Shown: positions 1-9,602 of the stretch, piece after piece
Position numbering within the stretch: the stretch's first letter is position 1
Layout of the letters: each line of letters starts with the position of its first letter
Source of the DNA: Mucilaginibacter sp. CSA2-8R
GTDB taxonomy: Bacteria; Bacteroidota; Bacteroidia; Sphingobacteriales; Sphingobacteriaceae
Direction of reading: 5' to 3'
Assembly: GCF_038806765.1 (NCBI RefSeq)
Contig: NZ_CP152389.1
Location: 3,844,001 to 3,908,000 of the forward strand
DNA: 64,000 bases
Notes under the pieces: model-generated
What the model saw: only the letters and a program-made list of their open reading frames with translations
Told to the model about the DNA's origin: nothing
Database searches by the model: none
Made by a program: the position numbers and the translations under genes

Positions 1-980
1 CTTTCGTCGGCTGTTTTAAGCTGTACTTTCTGTAACTCCTTATTCCAAGCCGCATCGGCACTGGCTACGGTTTTATTAAAATTCCAGCCCGGTAATTCGG
101 CTTTTATATTGGCGGCTGCATTTTCGATGCTCACCGGTGAGATACCTACTTTAATGTAAATCTTCTCTCCGGCAGTGGTTTTGAAGTTTAAAACGCCTTT
201 TACCTTCACACCTTCTAAAGCAGTGCCTGGCTTGGTAGCTACGCTATCATACACCGCAAAGCTTTTGATAGGCTTGGATAGCAAAGCGGTGAAATAAATA
301 CGCTGGTCTTTAGCCCAACCGGCAGAATAACGATAACCAACGATGGTGGTATCGTTGATTTGTTTGATATAGGTTTTTACCGGATGGTCCCAACCTATAC
401 CCTGCTCCAGGTCGATAATAATGTGCGATTGCTCTGATTTTGGGAAAGTATACTCGTGGAAACCCACACGTGTAGTAGCCGTTAATTGCACACCGATATT
501 GTAACGTTTTAGTTTAACGGCGTAATAACCGGCACGGGCCGTTTCATCTTCATGGCTAAACGGCGATGCATAGCCGCTTTGCACATCCTCGAAAGTACCT
601 TTCATTACTTTTACCGGGCCAGTGGTAGGCATGATAGACACATCGCCCAAATCGCCGATGCCGGTACCGCTTAAGTGCATATGCTGAAAGCCCACAATAT
701 TATTATCTGAAATATGATAGCCCGAGCACCAGTCCCAGCCGTCTTTGCCTTTAGCCGGACCAAGCTCGGTAGGGCCTAATTGTACAGCGCCAAACGGCAC
801 GTTTGCACCTAAAAAAACGTGGCCATGAAACCCTGTTCCGATGTACGGATCTACATACCGGGTAAGCCCTGTTTGCGGTTTAACCTGTGCCATAGCCGGA
901 GCGATGGCGCAAAAACCGGTTACCGAGGCTGCCAGCGTTAGTAAGGCTGCTTTACCTTTTATAGAAGAGAAATTAATCAT
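1..980 (-). CDS. GH92 alpha-mannosidase, C-terminus cut by window edge
   Basis: Exo-alpha-mannosidase of glycoside hydrolase family 92, a Ca2+-dependent family that removes alpha-linked mannose from N-glycans. The gene starts at ATG 978-980 on the minus strand and runs off the left edge, so only about 326 N-terminal residues are visible. A signal peptide ends near an AMAQ sequence around residue 32. The start of the mature protein is typical of GH92: RYVDPYIGTGFHGHVFLGAN, then VPFGAVQLGPTE, a GWDWCSGYH segment and a GFQHMHLSGTGIGD segment. It is the last visible gene of the minus-strand glycosidase operon, about 100 bp after the TIM-barrel hydrolase. A second GH92 lies at 19820-21868, so the locus probably covers two mannose linkages. 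Which linkage each cleaves cannot be read from sequence. Confidence 0.93.
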   Translation of the reverse strand, partial: MINFSSIKGKAALLTLAASVTGFCAIAPAMAQVKPQTGLTRYVDPYIGTGFHGHVFLGANVPFGAVQLGPTELGPAKGKDGWDWCSGYHISDNNIVGFQHMHLSGTGIGDLGDVSIMPTTGPVKVMKGTFEDVQSGYASPFSHEDETARAGYYAVKLKRYNIGVQLTATTRVGFHEYTFPKSEQSHIIIDLEQGIGWDHPVKTYIKQINDTTIVGYRYSAGWAKDQRIYFTALLSKPIKSFAVYDSVATKPGTALEGVKVKGVLNFKTTAGEKIYIKVGISPVSIENAAANIKAELPGWNFNKTVASADAAWNKELQKVQLKTADE

Positions 981-1082
981 TATATTAGTTTATATCTCCG
1001 GTTTTACCCACCGGTTAAAGTAAAAACGTAAAGTTTCTTATCGTCATATATCACACCATTAACTATGATGCGGACACACGCA

Positions 1083-2177
1083 TTATATCATTTTAAGACT
1101 GCTCGCCGTTGCAGCTTTTAAAGTATCCAACACGTCCTGTTTGGGTGTACCGAATAACGAAACACCGGCAGCGCCATGCTGCAACGCTAGTTCAATACCT
1201 TTGTGCAGTTCCTGGTTGTTAGCAAAATCCGGCAGAAAAAGCCCGGCATATAATGGAAAACGGCCTGCCAAAAAGTGTACACCTTCGGTTACAGCATCGC
1301 CAATCCAGTCTACCTTTTCTTTATAAAAGCCATGGTAAATCATGGGGCATATACCGGTCAGGTTCCAGTTGGTCCAGTCTTGCCTTACGTTACGGCGGGC
1401 AACCTCAGGCGTCGGGAATACCGCTGCAGTAATTGCCTTTTTATGCGAACCGGCTACCACGGCCAAACTGTTGACCACGTTGTTGATGGCATTGTACCTG
1501 AACAGCCGCCACGAAAGGCTGGCCTCCGGAAACTGAATATCTTTAATATCTGTTCCGCGCCATGCTTTAAACTTACTGCGGCATACATCGCAATAACAGT
1601 AATCGTACTCGGGCAGCTCTTTGGTTTGCTCAATTTTATATTTATCCCACAAGTTTACCGGCAGTATCACATCGCAAAAACGGATATAATCCAGGTGAAT
1701 GCCATCTACATAATCTTTTTGCAAAATGGTGTTTACCTGATCTTTTAAATACTGCAACACTTCGGGCTTGGACGGGCACAACCAGCGGTAATAATCAACG
1801 TAAGGCGGTTTATCAGCGCATGATTCGCCTTTGCGGTTAATAGCATACCATTCGGGATGAGCATTGAGTAAAGATTTTTCGCCGCGATTCATGGTCCACA
1901 TCCAGCGGTGGGCTTCCAGCTTTTGAGCTTTCGCTGCACGAAAATGCTTCTCACTGTCTGCCTCAAAAAACATTCCGCGTACACCCGCCTCGTAGTACTG
2001 CTTGTAGCGTGTAGCTAATTCTGCTTCAGTATCTTTTTCGTCGGGGTTTGTCCACACCCAATGTTTAACTGTTTTTTTTGGCGCAAGCGTAATTTCTTTA
2101 CCTGTGCTTTTAAACGGCTGCGCGGCGGCAGCTACACCCAATAAACTGGTGGCTACAAAACTTCTTCTGCTGGTCAT
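1083..2177 (-). CDS. Putative secreted TIM-barrel glycoside hydrolase (GHL6/GHL10-like)
   Basis: A 364-residue protein with a twin-arginine-like leader (MTSRRSFVATSLLG), probably exported. The body looks like the hypothetical glycosyl hydrolase families GHL6/GHL10. Around residues 150-170 is the strand-end motif DGIHLDYIRF, which carries acidic residues where these barrels place catalytic groups. Around residue 195 is a CYCDVCRSKF cysteine cluster of the kind seen in GHL6-type proteins. The start codon overlaps the stop of the upstream CBM9-like gene by 4 bp (ATGA), so the two are probably translated together and may act on the same glycan. No substrate can be assigned; its position suggests an N-glycan or a peptide-linked sugar. 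An enzymatically inactive binding protein is the main alternative. Confidence 0.7.
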   Translation of the reverse strand: MTSRRSFVATSLLGVAAAAQPFKSTGKEITLAPKKTVKHWVWTNPDEKDTEAELATRYKQYYEAGVRGMFFEADSEKHFRAAKAQKLEAHRWMWTMNRGEKSLLNAHPEWYAINRKGESCADKPPYVDYYRWLCPSKPEVLQYLKDQVNTILQKDYVDGIHLDYIRFCDVILPVNLWDKYKIEQTKELPEYDYCYCDVCRSKFKAWRGTDIKDIQFPEASLSWRLFRYNAINNVVNSLAVVAGSHKKAITAAVFPTPEVARRNVRQDWTNWNLTGICPMIYHGFYKEKVDWIGDAVTEGVHFLAGRFPLYAGLFLPDFANNQELHKGIELALQHGAAGVSLFGTPKQDVLDTLKAATASSLKMI

Positions 2178-3295
2178 GGTTTTGGCTTTTGCGTTTCAAC
2201 TAATCCTTCATCATTAATATAAATTACCGGCTCACCGGCTGTGCTTACACTTGCTTTAAACTGTCTGCTGGTCGCTTCGAGTTGCAAGGTGTTCTTCTTA
2301 CCATCAATCACCGGCGTTGCATTAATGCCAAGTTGTGTTAATGTTGCAGCATAGCGCTTGTTTTTTTGCTGATATTCTTTCTGCTTATAGTACACCAGCC
2401 ACAGCCATTTGCGTTGCAATTCGGCGTAGGGCAAACTAAACCCGGTATTAGGCTTGCGGGTAAACTGTAAATATCCCCAACGCTCGGGAGCATGCATGCT
2501 AATGATGCCCGGTGCAGACCACACCCAGTTTTCTTCGGGAAGTTCGCGCCCGTCGGAACCTTTCAGTTTTACGTTGCGCTTACCGTCAGGCTTGATATGC
2601 CACTCCACCCTCGAAAAATTGATGCGCCATATAGCACCCTCCTGCGGTATGGTTACCGGAAAGCCCATACGCAGTTCTTTAAGCGGGATAGCCATTTCTA
2701 AAGTCCAGCCTTCATCTTTGTCGGCCGGGTTATTTAACGTTCCCTGTATTTGTACGCCGGTTTTCAGGCCTTCCACGTTCCAGCCAATCAGCGCATCTCC
2801 CTGGTTACGATATGGTTTTGGCAAGAACAAGTCAAATATCTTATTCACCGCATTAATCTCAATTTCGAAATACTGGTGCGTATTGTTGTCCGGATCGATG
2901 AACACCTCAAAATCGTTATCCTTAAAAATTATATCGTCGTGGTGCATCTGGGTAGCCCACACCTGTGGCTCCTGCATTTTGGCGGCTATAAACAGTGTCG
3001 AGTCATTCCACAGCATTTTCACCTGCGTTTTAAACTCAGGCATCGGCTTTTTAGCGCCCTCTATATCTACAAAATCAGTTGTCCAGGCTGCACTCTGCCA
3101 GGCAGGCTCCTGCAGGTTACCATCTATGGTAAGCATAGCTTTAGTATGCTGCACCACATAATGTTTAGGTTTGGTAAACAGCGCTTCCATCCCTTTAAAA
3201 TCCTGTTGGGCAAAAGCGTTTGATCCCGTAAACAAAAGCATCAGCCATAAACCGGCTGTTACTTTTTTACTTATAGACAGCTGTATTATTTTCAT
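2174..3295 (-). CDS. Secreted CBM9-like carbohydrate-binding protein
   Basis: A 373-residue protein with a hydrophobic leader ending near NAFAQQ (residue 31). The central part (about 45-275) matches the CBM9-like fold found in secreted Bacteroidota proteins: an MLTIDGNLQEPAWQSA opening, then WNDSTLFIAAKMQEP, and DNDFEVFIDPDNNTHQYFE, which is the most characteristic stretch. No catalytic domain is evident, so it probably binds sugar at the cell surface or in the periplasm, or presents substrate to partner enzymes. It lies 14 bp after the GH29 fucosidase gene and overlaps the TIM-barrel hydrolase gene by 4 bp. That coupling suggests it works with the hydrolase. The C-terminal 100 residues are not recognised. 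Confidence 0.8.
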   Translation of the reverse strand: MKIIQLSISKKVTAGLWLMLLFTGSNAFAQQDFKGMEALFTKPKHYVVQHTKAMLTIDGNLQEPAWQSAAWTTDFVDIEGAKKPMPEFKTQVKMLWNDSTLFIAAKMQEPQVWATQMHHDDIIFKDNDFEVFIDPDNNTHQYFEIEINAVNKIFDLFLPKPYRNQGDALIGWNVEGLKTGVQIQGTLNNPADKDEGWTLEMAIPLKELRMGFPVTIPQEGAIWRINFSRVEWHIKPDGKRNVKLKGSDGRELPEENWVWSAPGIISMHAPERWGYLQFTRKPNTGFSLPYAELQRKWLWLVYYKQKEYQQKNKRYAATLTQLGINATPVIDGKKNTLQLEATSRQFKASVSTAGEPVIYINDEGLVETQKPKP

Positions 3296-3309
3296 TGAAT
3301 GATGTAAAA

Positions 3310-5421
3310 TTATTTGGTGGTCAGCACTCCAATCTCGGCTGCTGTAGCACCATTACCTGCAATAACATGCAGGGCTTTAAATTGAATGTAGCGAGCCTTA
3401 ACCGGCTGCTTTAAAGTGACGGTTTGCTCTAATGGGTTGGCCTTGATGTTCGAAAACTCCCCGGCGGCTGCCTGCTGCCATTGCTGTCCATCGGTGCTAA
3501 TAAAAAACACATAGCGGTCTACCAAACCCACTGCCGATTTATCCTGCCGTGGCAAATAAGTAAAGGCGCTGATATTTTGAACAGCTCCTAAATCAATGCT
3601 TAATTGTGCCGGCGCAAAATTGCTTGCAGTGTCAGCCTTTAAGGTGCTCCAAATCGATTTAGATTCGTCAATCGCATTTTCGGGTTTTGAACCGGTCGAG
3701 GCATCCGGCATAATGTGCCAGGCTGCCTTGCTTAGGCCAAAAGTACCTGTAGCAATTTCGCTTTGTTTGTTACCTTCTACCGCAATAGCTTTGACTACTC
3801 CCCCATTTGGTAAATTAAATAATGATGAGTATTGGGTTGATTGCAACGTAGGTCGGTCTCCGTTTACGGTGTAATATATAGCCGATACCGGCGCAGTGGT
3901 TATAATGCTTAATTTACCTTCGCGATTACGGCTGATAACCGGTGCTGTTAAATGTGCCGGCTCCTTAAACAAACCAAAATCGCTCAGGGCAATACACACG
4001 GGCGATCCGGTAATGCGCAAACGCACTTTAGTGGTCGTAACATTTTGCGGCAAACGGATGAGCCGGTTGGCGCCAATGCTGGTGGCCGCTGCAATTTGTT
4101 TCCATGCACCATTTAGCCAGGCATCTACCGCAAAACTTTCAATACGCTGCCCCAGCTTGATATTTTCGCGCAGGCGGACGACGTTAAACGTTCGGTTGTT
4201 GGGCAAGGCAAAGATTACCTCAGGCGTTTTAACCCGGTCGTCAGATGCCCAGTAAGAATAGCGGTCGTTATCAACCAAGTTTTTCGTACCAAACTTGGCA
4301 CTTTTCGCGCGAATATTACTGCCCGTTATTTTTGCGCCTTTCGCCAAGTTTATCGCAAAGGTTTGCTTTAGTAAACTACCAAATTGCTGCAAAGACTGTA
4401 CATCCTCTGCATTTAGCAAACCATCAGGATTGGGCGATAAGCCTAAATCCAGGTTAGCACCCCTGCCTACGCTTTTATAGTACAAATCCAGCAACTCATA
4501 AGGCGATTTTACCTGACTGTTCTGACTGGCGTGGTAAAACCATCCGGGCCTCAGCGACACGTCGCATTCGGCGGGCATCCAATATTTACCGTTGCGGGTG
4601 CCTTGTACGCCCAGTTCGTATTTGGTAAATCCGTTAGCCGGTTCTTTACCTGGTTCGGGCGCTTGCGGAGTATAGGTGGCCCAACAGGTTTCGCCGGCAT
4701 GGCCTTCTTCGTTACCTACCCAGCGCACATCCGGGCCAACATCGCCAAATAAAATGGCGCTTGGCTGCAAACGCCGGGTAATGGCCCAGGTTTGCGGCCA
4801 GCCGTAATAAGTGGTCCGGTCTATTTTTCGCACCTCACGACTTCCGCCGTAATAGCCGTCGCCCCCATTGGCACCATCATGCCAGGATGCAAAAAGTTTC
4901 CCGTAACGGGTATACAGTTCTTTTAACTGGTTGCGGTAAATTTCCACATATTTAGCCTGCCCGTAATAAGCGTTATTACGGTCCCACGGCGAGCAGTACA
5001 AGCCCAGTTGCATACCCAACTTTTGGCAGGCCAGCTGGTACTCTTTCACCATATCGCCTTTGCCGTTGCGCCAATTGCTTTGGCTGATGTTATGCTCCGT
5101 GGTTTGCGTAGGCCATAAGCACAAACCATCGTGGTGCTTGGCAACTACCACCACCCCTTTAAAACCGCCGGCTTTAGCTGCGCCAACAATTTGTGCCGCA
5201 TCAAACTTAGCCGGGTTGACCAACTTTGGGTCTTCATCGCCGTAGCCCCACTCTTTGTTTGTATAGGTATCTACCCCAAAATGGATGATACAATACATCT
5301 CCATTTGGTGCCAGTTAAGCTGCGCTGGGGTGGGCAGTACACCATAAGGCGCAGGGGCATTTTGGCCCAGGCCGGTTACCGCACGGGCTGCCAACGCAGC
5401 CAATAAAAACCACTTTTTCAT
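3310..5421 (-). CDS. GH29 alpha-L-fucosidase with C-terminal binding domains
   Basis: Secreted alpha-L-fucosidase that removes fucose by a retaining mechanism. A signal peptide occupies about residues 1-20. The GH29 barrel covers roughly 25-370, with IIHFGVDTYTN, a VVAKHHDGLCLWP active-site segment, and an ASWHDGANGG motif in which Asp182 is the likely nucleophile. Downstream are a first discoidin-like (F5/8) domain (about 370-490), a chitobiase C-terminal-like repeat containing YYTVNGDRPT (about 505-560), and a second discoidin-like domain (about 565-700). At 703 residues it is much longer than a minimal GH29 because of these binding modules. It sits between the GH20 gene (6 bp away) and the CBM9-like gene in one operon. 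It differs strongly from the other GH29 here (15890-17356), so the two may cut different fucose linkages. Confidence 0.92.
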   Translation of the reverse strand: MKKWFLLAALAARAVTGLGQNAPAPYGVLPTPAQLNWHQMEMYCIIHFGVDTYTNKEWGYGDEDPKLVNPAKFDAAQIVGAAKAGGFKGVVVVAKHHDGLCLWPTQTTEHNISQSNWRNGKGDMVKEYQLACQKLGMQLGLYCSPWDRNNAYYGQAKYVEIYRNQLKELYTRYGKLFASWHDGANGGDGYYGGSREVRKIDRTTYYGWPQTWAITRRLQPSAILFGDVGPDVRWVGNEEGHAGETCWATYTPQAPEPGKEPANGFTKYELGVQGTRNGKYWMPAECDVSLRPGWFYHASQNSQVKSPYELLDLYYKSVGRGANLDLGLSPNPDGLLNAEDVQSLQQFGSLLKQTFAINLAKGAKITGSNIRAKSAKFGTKNLVDNDRYSYWASDDRVKTPEVIFALPNNRTFNVVRLRENIKLGQRIESFAVDAWLNGAWKQIAAATSIGANRLIRLPQNVTTTKVRLRITGSPVCIALSDFGLFKEPAHLTAPVISRNREGKLSIITTAPVSAIYYTVNGDRPTLQSTQYSSLFNLPNGGVVKAIAVEGNKQSEIATGTFGLSKAAWHIMPDASTGSKPENAIDESKSIWSTLKADTASNFAPAQLSIDLGAVQNISAFTYLPRQDKSAVGLVDRYVFFISTDGQQWQQAAAGEFSNIKANPLEQTVTLKQPVKARYIQFKALHVIAGNGATAAEIGVLTTK

Positions 5422-5427
5422 CCCGGT

Positions 5428-7731
5428 TTAGTGTTTAAGCCAGCTTGCAGGTACGCTTTGCAGCGGCGAACCATTTACGCTATATTTTAATTTGAGGGTG
5501 TAACCACCACCGCCTTCTACAAAATTAAGCTCAACAGGCTGTAGGCCTTTTTTTAGGGCTACTTGCCCGCTTTTTTCGATAGGTGCATGCCAGCCATCGT
5601 TATCAACCACATTGCGGTTGGCTATTCTGAGAATGCCGCCATCATCGCAGGTAAAATAAAAGCTATAAATGCCATCCTGAGGAATGTTGAAATACCCGTG
5701 ATAACGCAGGCCGAAGCTTGGTGCAGTTACCGCTTTAGGTACGGTTAAACTATCGGCCACCAAGGTTTCTTTAGGTGCTTTACCTGCCATCAAAGTGGCG
5801 CTTTTATATTCGCCGGGATAGTAGCTGCAAAGCAAGCCATTTTTTACGCCTGCTTTAATTACTGGTGTGGCCAGGCTTTGCTGGTTGTAACGCAGGTTAT
5901 ATAAATCGCCCGCAACTCCATTAAGCTTAAATGCAGCCAAACGGATATAACTTGTTTTGGTGATAGTTAAAGGCGCTGTTAGCTCTGGCGATTTAACGGT
6001 AGGCACGGTGCCATCCGTAGTGTAATGAATACTGGTGTTAGGCAGCGGCCTTTTAAGGTTGAGCACGGTTTTATCTAAAAACACACTCTGCTCTACCAAA
6101 CCGTCAAAATCAGGCAAACGGTAGTTTACATGCAGGTTATCCAACCGCTGATACTGACGGATAAGCCGGGTTAAATATGAGTTATAATCATGATCGCGGC
6201 TCCATAGGTTTTCGGCCAGGGCAGTCATGCGGGGCATATACATATAGTCGGCGCGGTTTTCGGACGGTACGTACTCCGTCCACAAGTTGGCTTGTGCACC
6301 AATGATGCCTTTGGCTTCGGCATCCGTAAGGCCTTTGGGTATCGGATTAAAGTGATAAACGTTGTCGATGGAGTTACGGTCGGGCGGTGTATCGAAATAC
6401 AAAGGGTTCCCCGGCGACATCACTACCTGGTTACCATTTTTTGCCGCCTCTACAGGTGCCTTGGGCACCCAGGTACGCCAGTACATGACTAAAGCGGTCG
6501 GACTGATGCCACCGTCGAGTATCTCATCCCAACCAATCAGCTTACGGCCTTTGGAGTTGAAATATTTTTCCATGCGGTTGATGAAATAGCTTTGCAAACC
6601 GGCTAAATCTTTAATGCCTTCTTTTTGCATAAAGGCCTTACACACTTCGGATTTACCCCAGTCGGTACGGTCAACCTCGTCGCCACCGATGTGGATATAT
6701 TTAGACGGGAAGATTTGCATAATTTCGTCAAAAACATTCTGGGCAAACTCAAAGGTGCTTTCGTTACATGGGCAAATAGGTTTGGTAAATACCCTGCCCC
6801 ACGAGTTTTCGCCGTTGCAGGTTAAAAACGGGTACGAATTGATGGCCGCCATCATGTGGCCGGGCATATCAATTTCGGGAATAATATCGATATGACGTGC
6901 CAGCGCGTAGGCTACCACATCTTTCATCTGCGCCTGGGTGTAAAAGCCGCCATAAATCGTTTTACCATTTTTTTGAACGATGTGCTTCGGGTCAATCACA
7001 AAGTCAGGATTATCGGCAGCCCTTTTCATACATACCGAGTCCTGGTTATTAAAAGTACGCCAGGCACCTTCTTCGGTAAGTTTAGGATATTTTTTTATCT
7101 CGATGCGCCATCCTTGGTCGTCGGTAAGATGTAAATGGAACTTATTGAATTTATATAAGGCCAGCAGATCAATAAATTTTTTAAGATAATCTACCGAAAA
7201 AAAGTGACGCGACACATCCAGATGCATCCCGCGCCAGGCATACTTCGGCTCATCCTCGATGGTCAGCGCCTGTAATGATAATTGCGAAGGAAGCGCCTGT
7301 TGTTTGTTTTCGATACCGGCAGGCAACAGCTGACGGATGGTTTGAATGGCCCGGAAAGCCCCTGCACCATCTTTAGCCTTAATAACCACGTGCTGCGGCG
7401 TAATTTGCAGACGATACCCATCTTCGGCCGACAGAGTTTGGTCGTCTACCAGTTGAATTGTATTTTTTGTATTTGATGTTTCACTGCTTTTTACGGTTAG
7501 CTTATTGTGCAGCATCTCGTTCAGCAACTCAGCTTCAGATTTGAACTTGCTGCCCGGTGCGGTAATTACTGTTTGTGCATTGATTACAAATAACCCGGTT
7601 CCGGCAGTTAACGTTTGCGGGTAAGGCACCAGCGGAAAACTTGCAGCCGCATCCTGCGCTTTTACTCTGCCTGCAACGGTGACTATCACTACCAGCGCCA
7701 ACGCTACTTTACAACTCCATCTTTTTTTCAT
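5428..7731 (-). CDS. GH20 beta-N-acetylhexosaminidase with PA14 domain
   Basis: Exo-acting beta-N-acetylhexosaminidase that releases terminal GlcNAc (or GalNAc) by substrate-assisted catalysis. The order is: signal peptide (about 1-25), GH20b N-terminal domain (about 30-160), catalytic barrel (about 163-515), chitobiase C-terminal-like repeat with SIHYTTDGTVPT (near 560), and a C-terminal PA14 domain (about 625-765). The catalytic pair sits in HIGGDEVDRTDW as Asp351-Glu352, and HLTDDQGWRIEIKKYP is the usual barrel motif. The PA14 module probably binds sugar. In the pathway it acts after GH35 removes galactose, exposing antennal GlcNAc, and could also trim core GlcNAc. The gap to the next gene is 6 bp, consistent with one operon. 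Confidence 0.96.
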   Translation of the reverse strand: MKKRWSCKVALALVVIVTVAGRVKAQDAAASFPLVPYPQTLTAGTGLFVINAQTVITAPGSKFKSEAELLNEMLHNKLTVKSSETSNTKNTIQLVDDQTLSAEDGYRLQITPQHVVIKAKDGAGAFRAIQTIRQLLPAGIENKQQALPSQLSLQALTIEDEPKYAWRGMHLDVSRHFFSVDYLKKFIDLLALYKFNKFHLHLTDDQGWRIEIKKYPKLTEEGAWRTFNNQDSVCMKRAADNPDFVIDPKHIVQKNGKTIYGGFYTQAQMKDVVAYALARHIDIIPEIDMPGHMMAAINSYPFLTCNGENSWGRVFTKPICPCNESTFEFAQNVFDEIMQIFPSKYIHIGGDEVDRTDWGKSEVCKAFMQKEGIKDLAGLQSYFINRMEKYFNSKGRKLIGWDEILDGGISPTALVMYWRTWVPKAPVEAAKNGNQVVMSPGNPLYFDTPPDRNSIDNVYHFNPIPKGLTDAEAKGIIGAQANLWTEYVPSENRADYMYMPRMTALAENLWSRDHDYNSYLTRLIRQYQRLDNLHVNYRLPDFDGLVEQSVFLDKTVLNLKRPLPNTSIHYTTDGTVPTVKSPELTAPLTITKTSYIRLAAFKLNGVAGDLYNLRYNQQSLATPVIKAGVKNGLLCSYYPGEYKSATLMAGKAPKETLVADSLTVPKAVTAPSFGLRYHGYFNIPQDGIYSFYFTCDDGGILRIANRNVVDNDGWHAPIEKSGQVALKKGLQPVELNFVEGGGGYTLKLKYSVNGSPLQSVPASWLKH

Positions 7732-7759
7732 ATTCAGGGATATAATTGCCTTAAAAAAA

Positions 7760-9592
7760 TTACATTTTTCGGTCTAAAACGGCATGGTTTAAAGCCTGCA
7801 ACATTTGGTGACCAACTTTCAATTCGTCAAAAACTACCACTTCATTCATCCCCTTTTTTAACCAGCCCGCAGGTACATACAAAGTTTGTTGCGGACCGAT
7901 TTGCCAGTATTTACCCAAGTTGTGCCCGTTTAAAAACACAAAACCTTTCCCAAACCCGCTCATGTCAAGGTAAGTATCTGCCAGTTTGCTTAGGTTAAAG
8001 GTGCCTTTAAATAAGGTTGGATGCATTGCAGTAACCGGTTGCATTTTATAAGCAAATTTGCCTAAATCAGCAAACGGCAAACGGTACATCTTCCAGTCAA
8101 AAACCTCCTGCCCATCCAGCATAACCGCTTGGGTAATACCGTGGCGGTTATCGGCCAGGTAAGGCCCGTAGTTGATCCGGCCGTTATTTTCTACCAGTAT
8201 ATCCAGTGTAGCGTTGACCGGCACGTTACTCAGCTGTAAGGAGTCTTGCTTTAAGCGGCGGTCGAGGGTGGCTATCTGCTTACCGTTGAGGTATACAATG
8301 GCATAATCTCTTAGTTCTTTTAACTTTAACAAACCGTTGTTGCTTATTTGCGTACGGTAAAGTACAAAGCCGTAGGCCTGATCTAAATCCTCAAAGCATA
8401 TTGGCTTTTTGGCGGTAACCGGCTTGGGCAAATTATCAAACACATCAGCGTAAGCACTCAGCTTAATATTGCTGATGGCTATGGTTGGCTTTTTGGCAGG
8501 CACATCAGGCAGCTTTTGCCCCGCCGGTAAATGCCTGGCAATAACGTCCCGGAACTTATAATACTTGTCAGTCGCATTACCGGCCTCATCCAAAGGAGCA
8601 TCATAATCATAACTGGATACCTGAGGGGCATAGGGCTCGTTTCTGCCCATGTTGGCCCCGTTCATAAAACCGCGGGTAGTACCGCCATGAAACATATACA
8701 TATTGATAGACACGCCTGCCCCTAAAATCTGGTCGAGCGTTTTTGCGGCCTGCGCAGCATCTGTACGGGCGTGTTTATCGCCCCAATGGTCAAACCATCC
8801 CGGATACCATTCGGCTATATAATACGGCCCTTTACCGTTATGATATTTATTTATTAATTCTTTAACCTTTGCAGGGTCTTCTAAACCATTTACGGCAGGC
8901 AGGTAACCCGGCAGGTAGCCTTTGGGCATCTGCGTCTCGCCATCGCAGGTAAAAAGCACCCCATCAAACCCTGCATCGCGGAATATTTTACGGTTGAGGT
9001 CGAGATAGTTTTTATCATCACTGTAAGAGCCGTATTCGTTCTCAATCTGTACCAGCAAAATGTTGCCACCATGCGTTACCTGCAATGGCACCAGTTGTTT
9101 AGCCAGATGATTGATGTAGTTGGTATAGGCTGATAAGAATTTAGGGTCGGTGCTTCTAACTTTTAAGGTGCTGTCTTTAAGCAGCCACCAGGGGTAACCG
9201 CCAAACTCCCATTCGGCACAGGCGTACGGGCTTGGCCGCAGCACCACCCACAAACCTTCTTCTTTCGCCATTTTTACAAAGGCAGCAATATCGTTGTTGC
9301 CGGTAAAGTCAAATTGTCCTTTTACAGGTTCGTTCGCATTCCAGAAAACGTAGGTACCTATCGTATTCAGCCCCATGGCTTTAGCCATTTTCATGCGGTC
9401 GCGCCAGTACTCACGCGGAATACGTGCGCAATGCATTTCGCCCGATATCATTTGCAGCGGCTTGCCGTCCAACATAAAGTCGGTATTGCCTAAGGCAAAA
9501 GTGTGCTTAGCCTGCGCTTGTGCGCCCAGGCTACCGGCCATTAACAGCATGCCGCTTACTACAGAAATCAGTTGGCTTACAGATACCTTCAC
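7760..9592 (-). CDS. GH35 beta-galactosidase
   Basis: Exported beta-galactosidase that removes terminal galactose. A signal peptide ends near residue 28 (GAQAQA). The GH35 barrel follows: MISGEMHCARIPREYW near residue 49, the FWNANEP segment, and QIENEYGSY, where Glu186 is the likely acid/base. The likely nucleophile is Glu261 in YIAEWYPGWFDHWG. The C-terminal 230 residues form the beta-sandwich domains usual in 600-residue bacterial GH35 enzymes; FLNGHNLGKYW near residue 560 is a typical jelly-roll end. It sits in the operon next to GH125 and GH20. That fits removal of antennal galactose from complex N-glycans, the step before GH20. Activity on beta-1,3 versus beta-1,4 galactose is not determined by what is visible. 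Confidence 0.96.
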   Translation of the reverse strand: MKVSVSQLISVVSGMLLMAGSLGAQAQAKHTFALGNTDFMLDGKPLQMISGEMHCARIPREYWRDRMKMAKAMGLNTIGTYVFWNANEPVKGQFDFTGNNDIAAFVKMAKEEGLWVVLRPSPYACAEWEFGGYPWWLLKDSTLKVRSTDPKFLSAYTNYINHLAKQLVPLQVTHGGNILLVQIENEYGSYSDDKNYLDLNRKIFRDAGFDGVLFTCDGETQMPKGYLPGYLPAVNGLEDPAKVKELINKYHNGKGPYYIAEWYPGWFDHWGDKHARTDAAQAAKTLDQILGAGVSINMYMFHGGTTRGFMNGANMGRNEPYAPQVSSYDYDAPLDEAGNATDKYYKFRDVIARHLPAGQKLPDVPAKKPTIAISNIKLSAYADVFDNLPKPVTAKKPICFEDLDQAYGFVLYRTQISNNGLLKLKELRDYAIVYLNGKQIATLDRRLKQDSLQLSNVPVNATLDILVENNGRINYGPYLADNRHGITQAVMLDGQEVFDWKMYRLPFADLGKFAYKMQPVTAMHPTLFKGTFNLSKLADTYLDMSGFGKGFVFLNGHNLGKYWQIGPQQTLYVPAGWLKKGMNEVVVFDELKVGHQMLQALNHAVLDRKM

Positions 9593-9602
9593 TTTATAAA
9601 AA

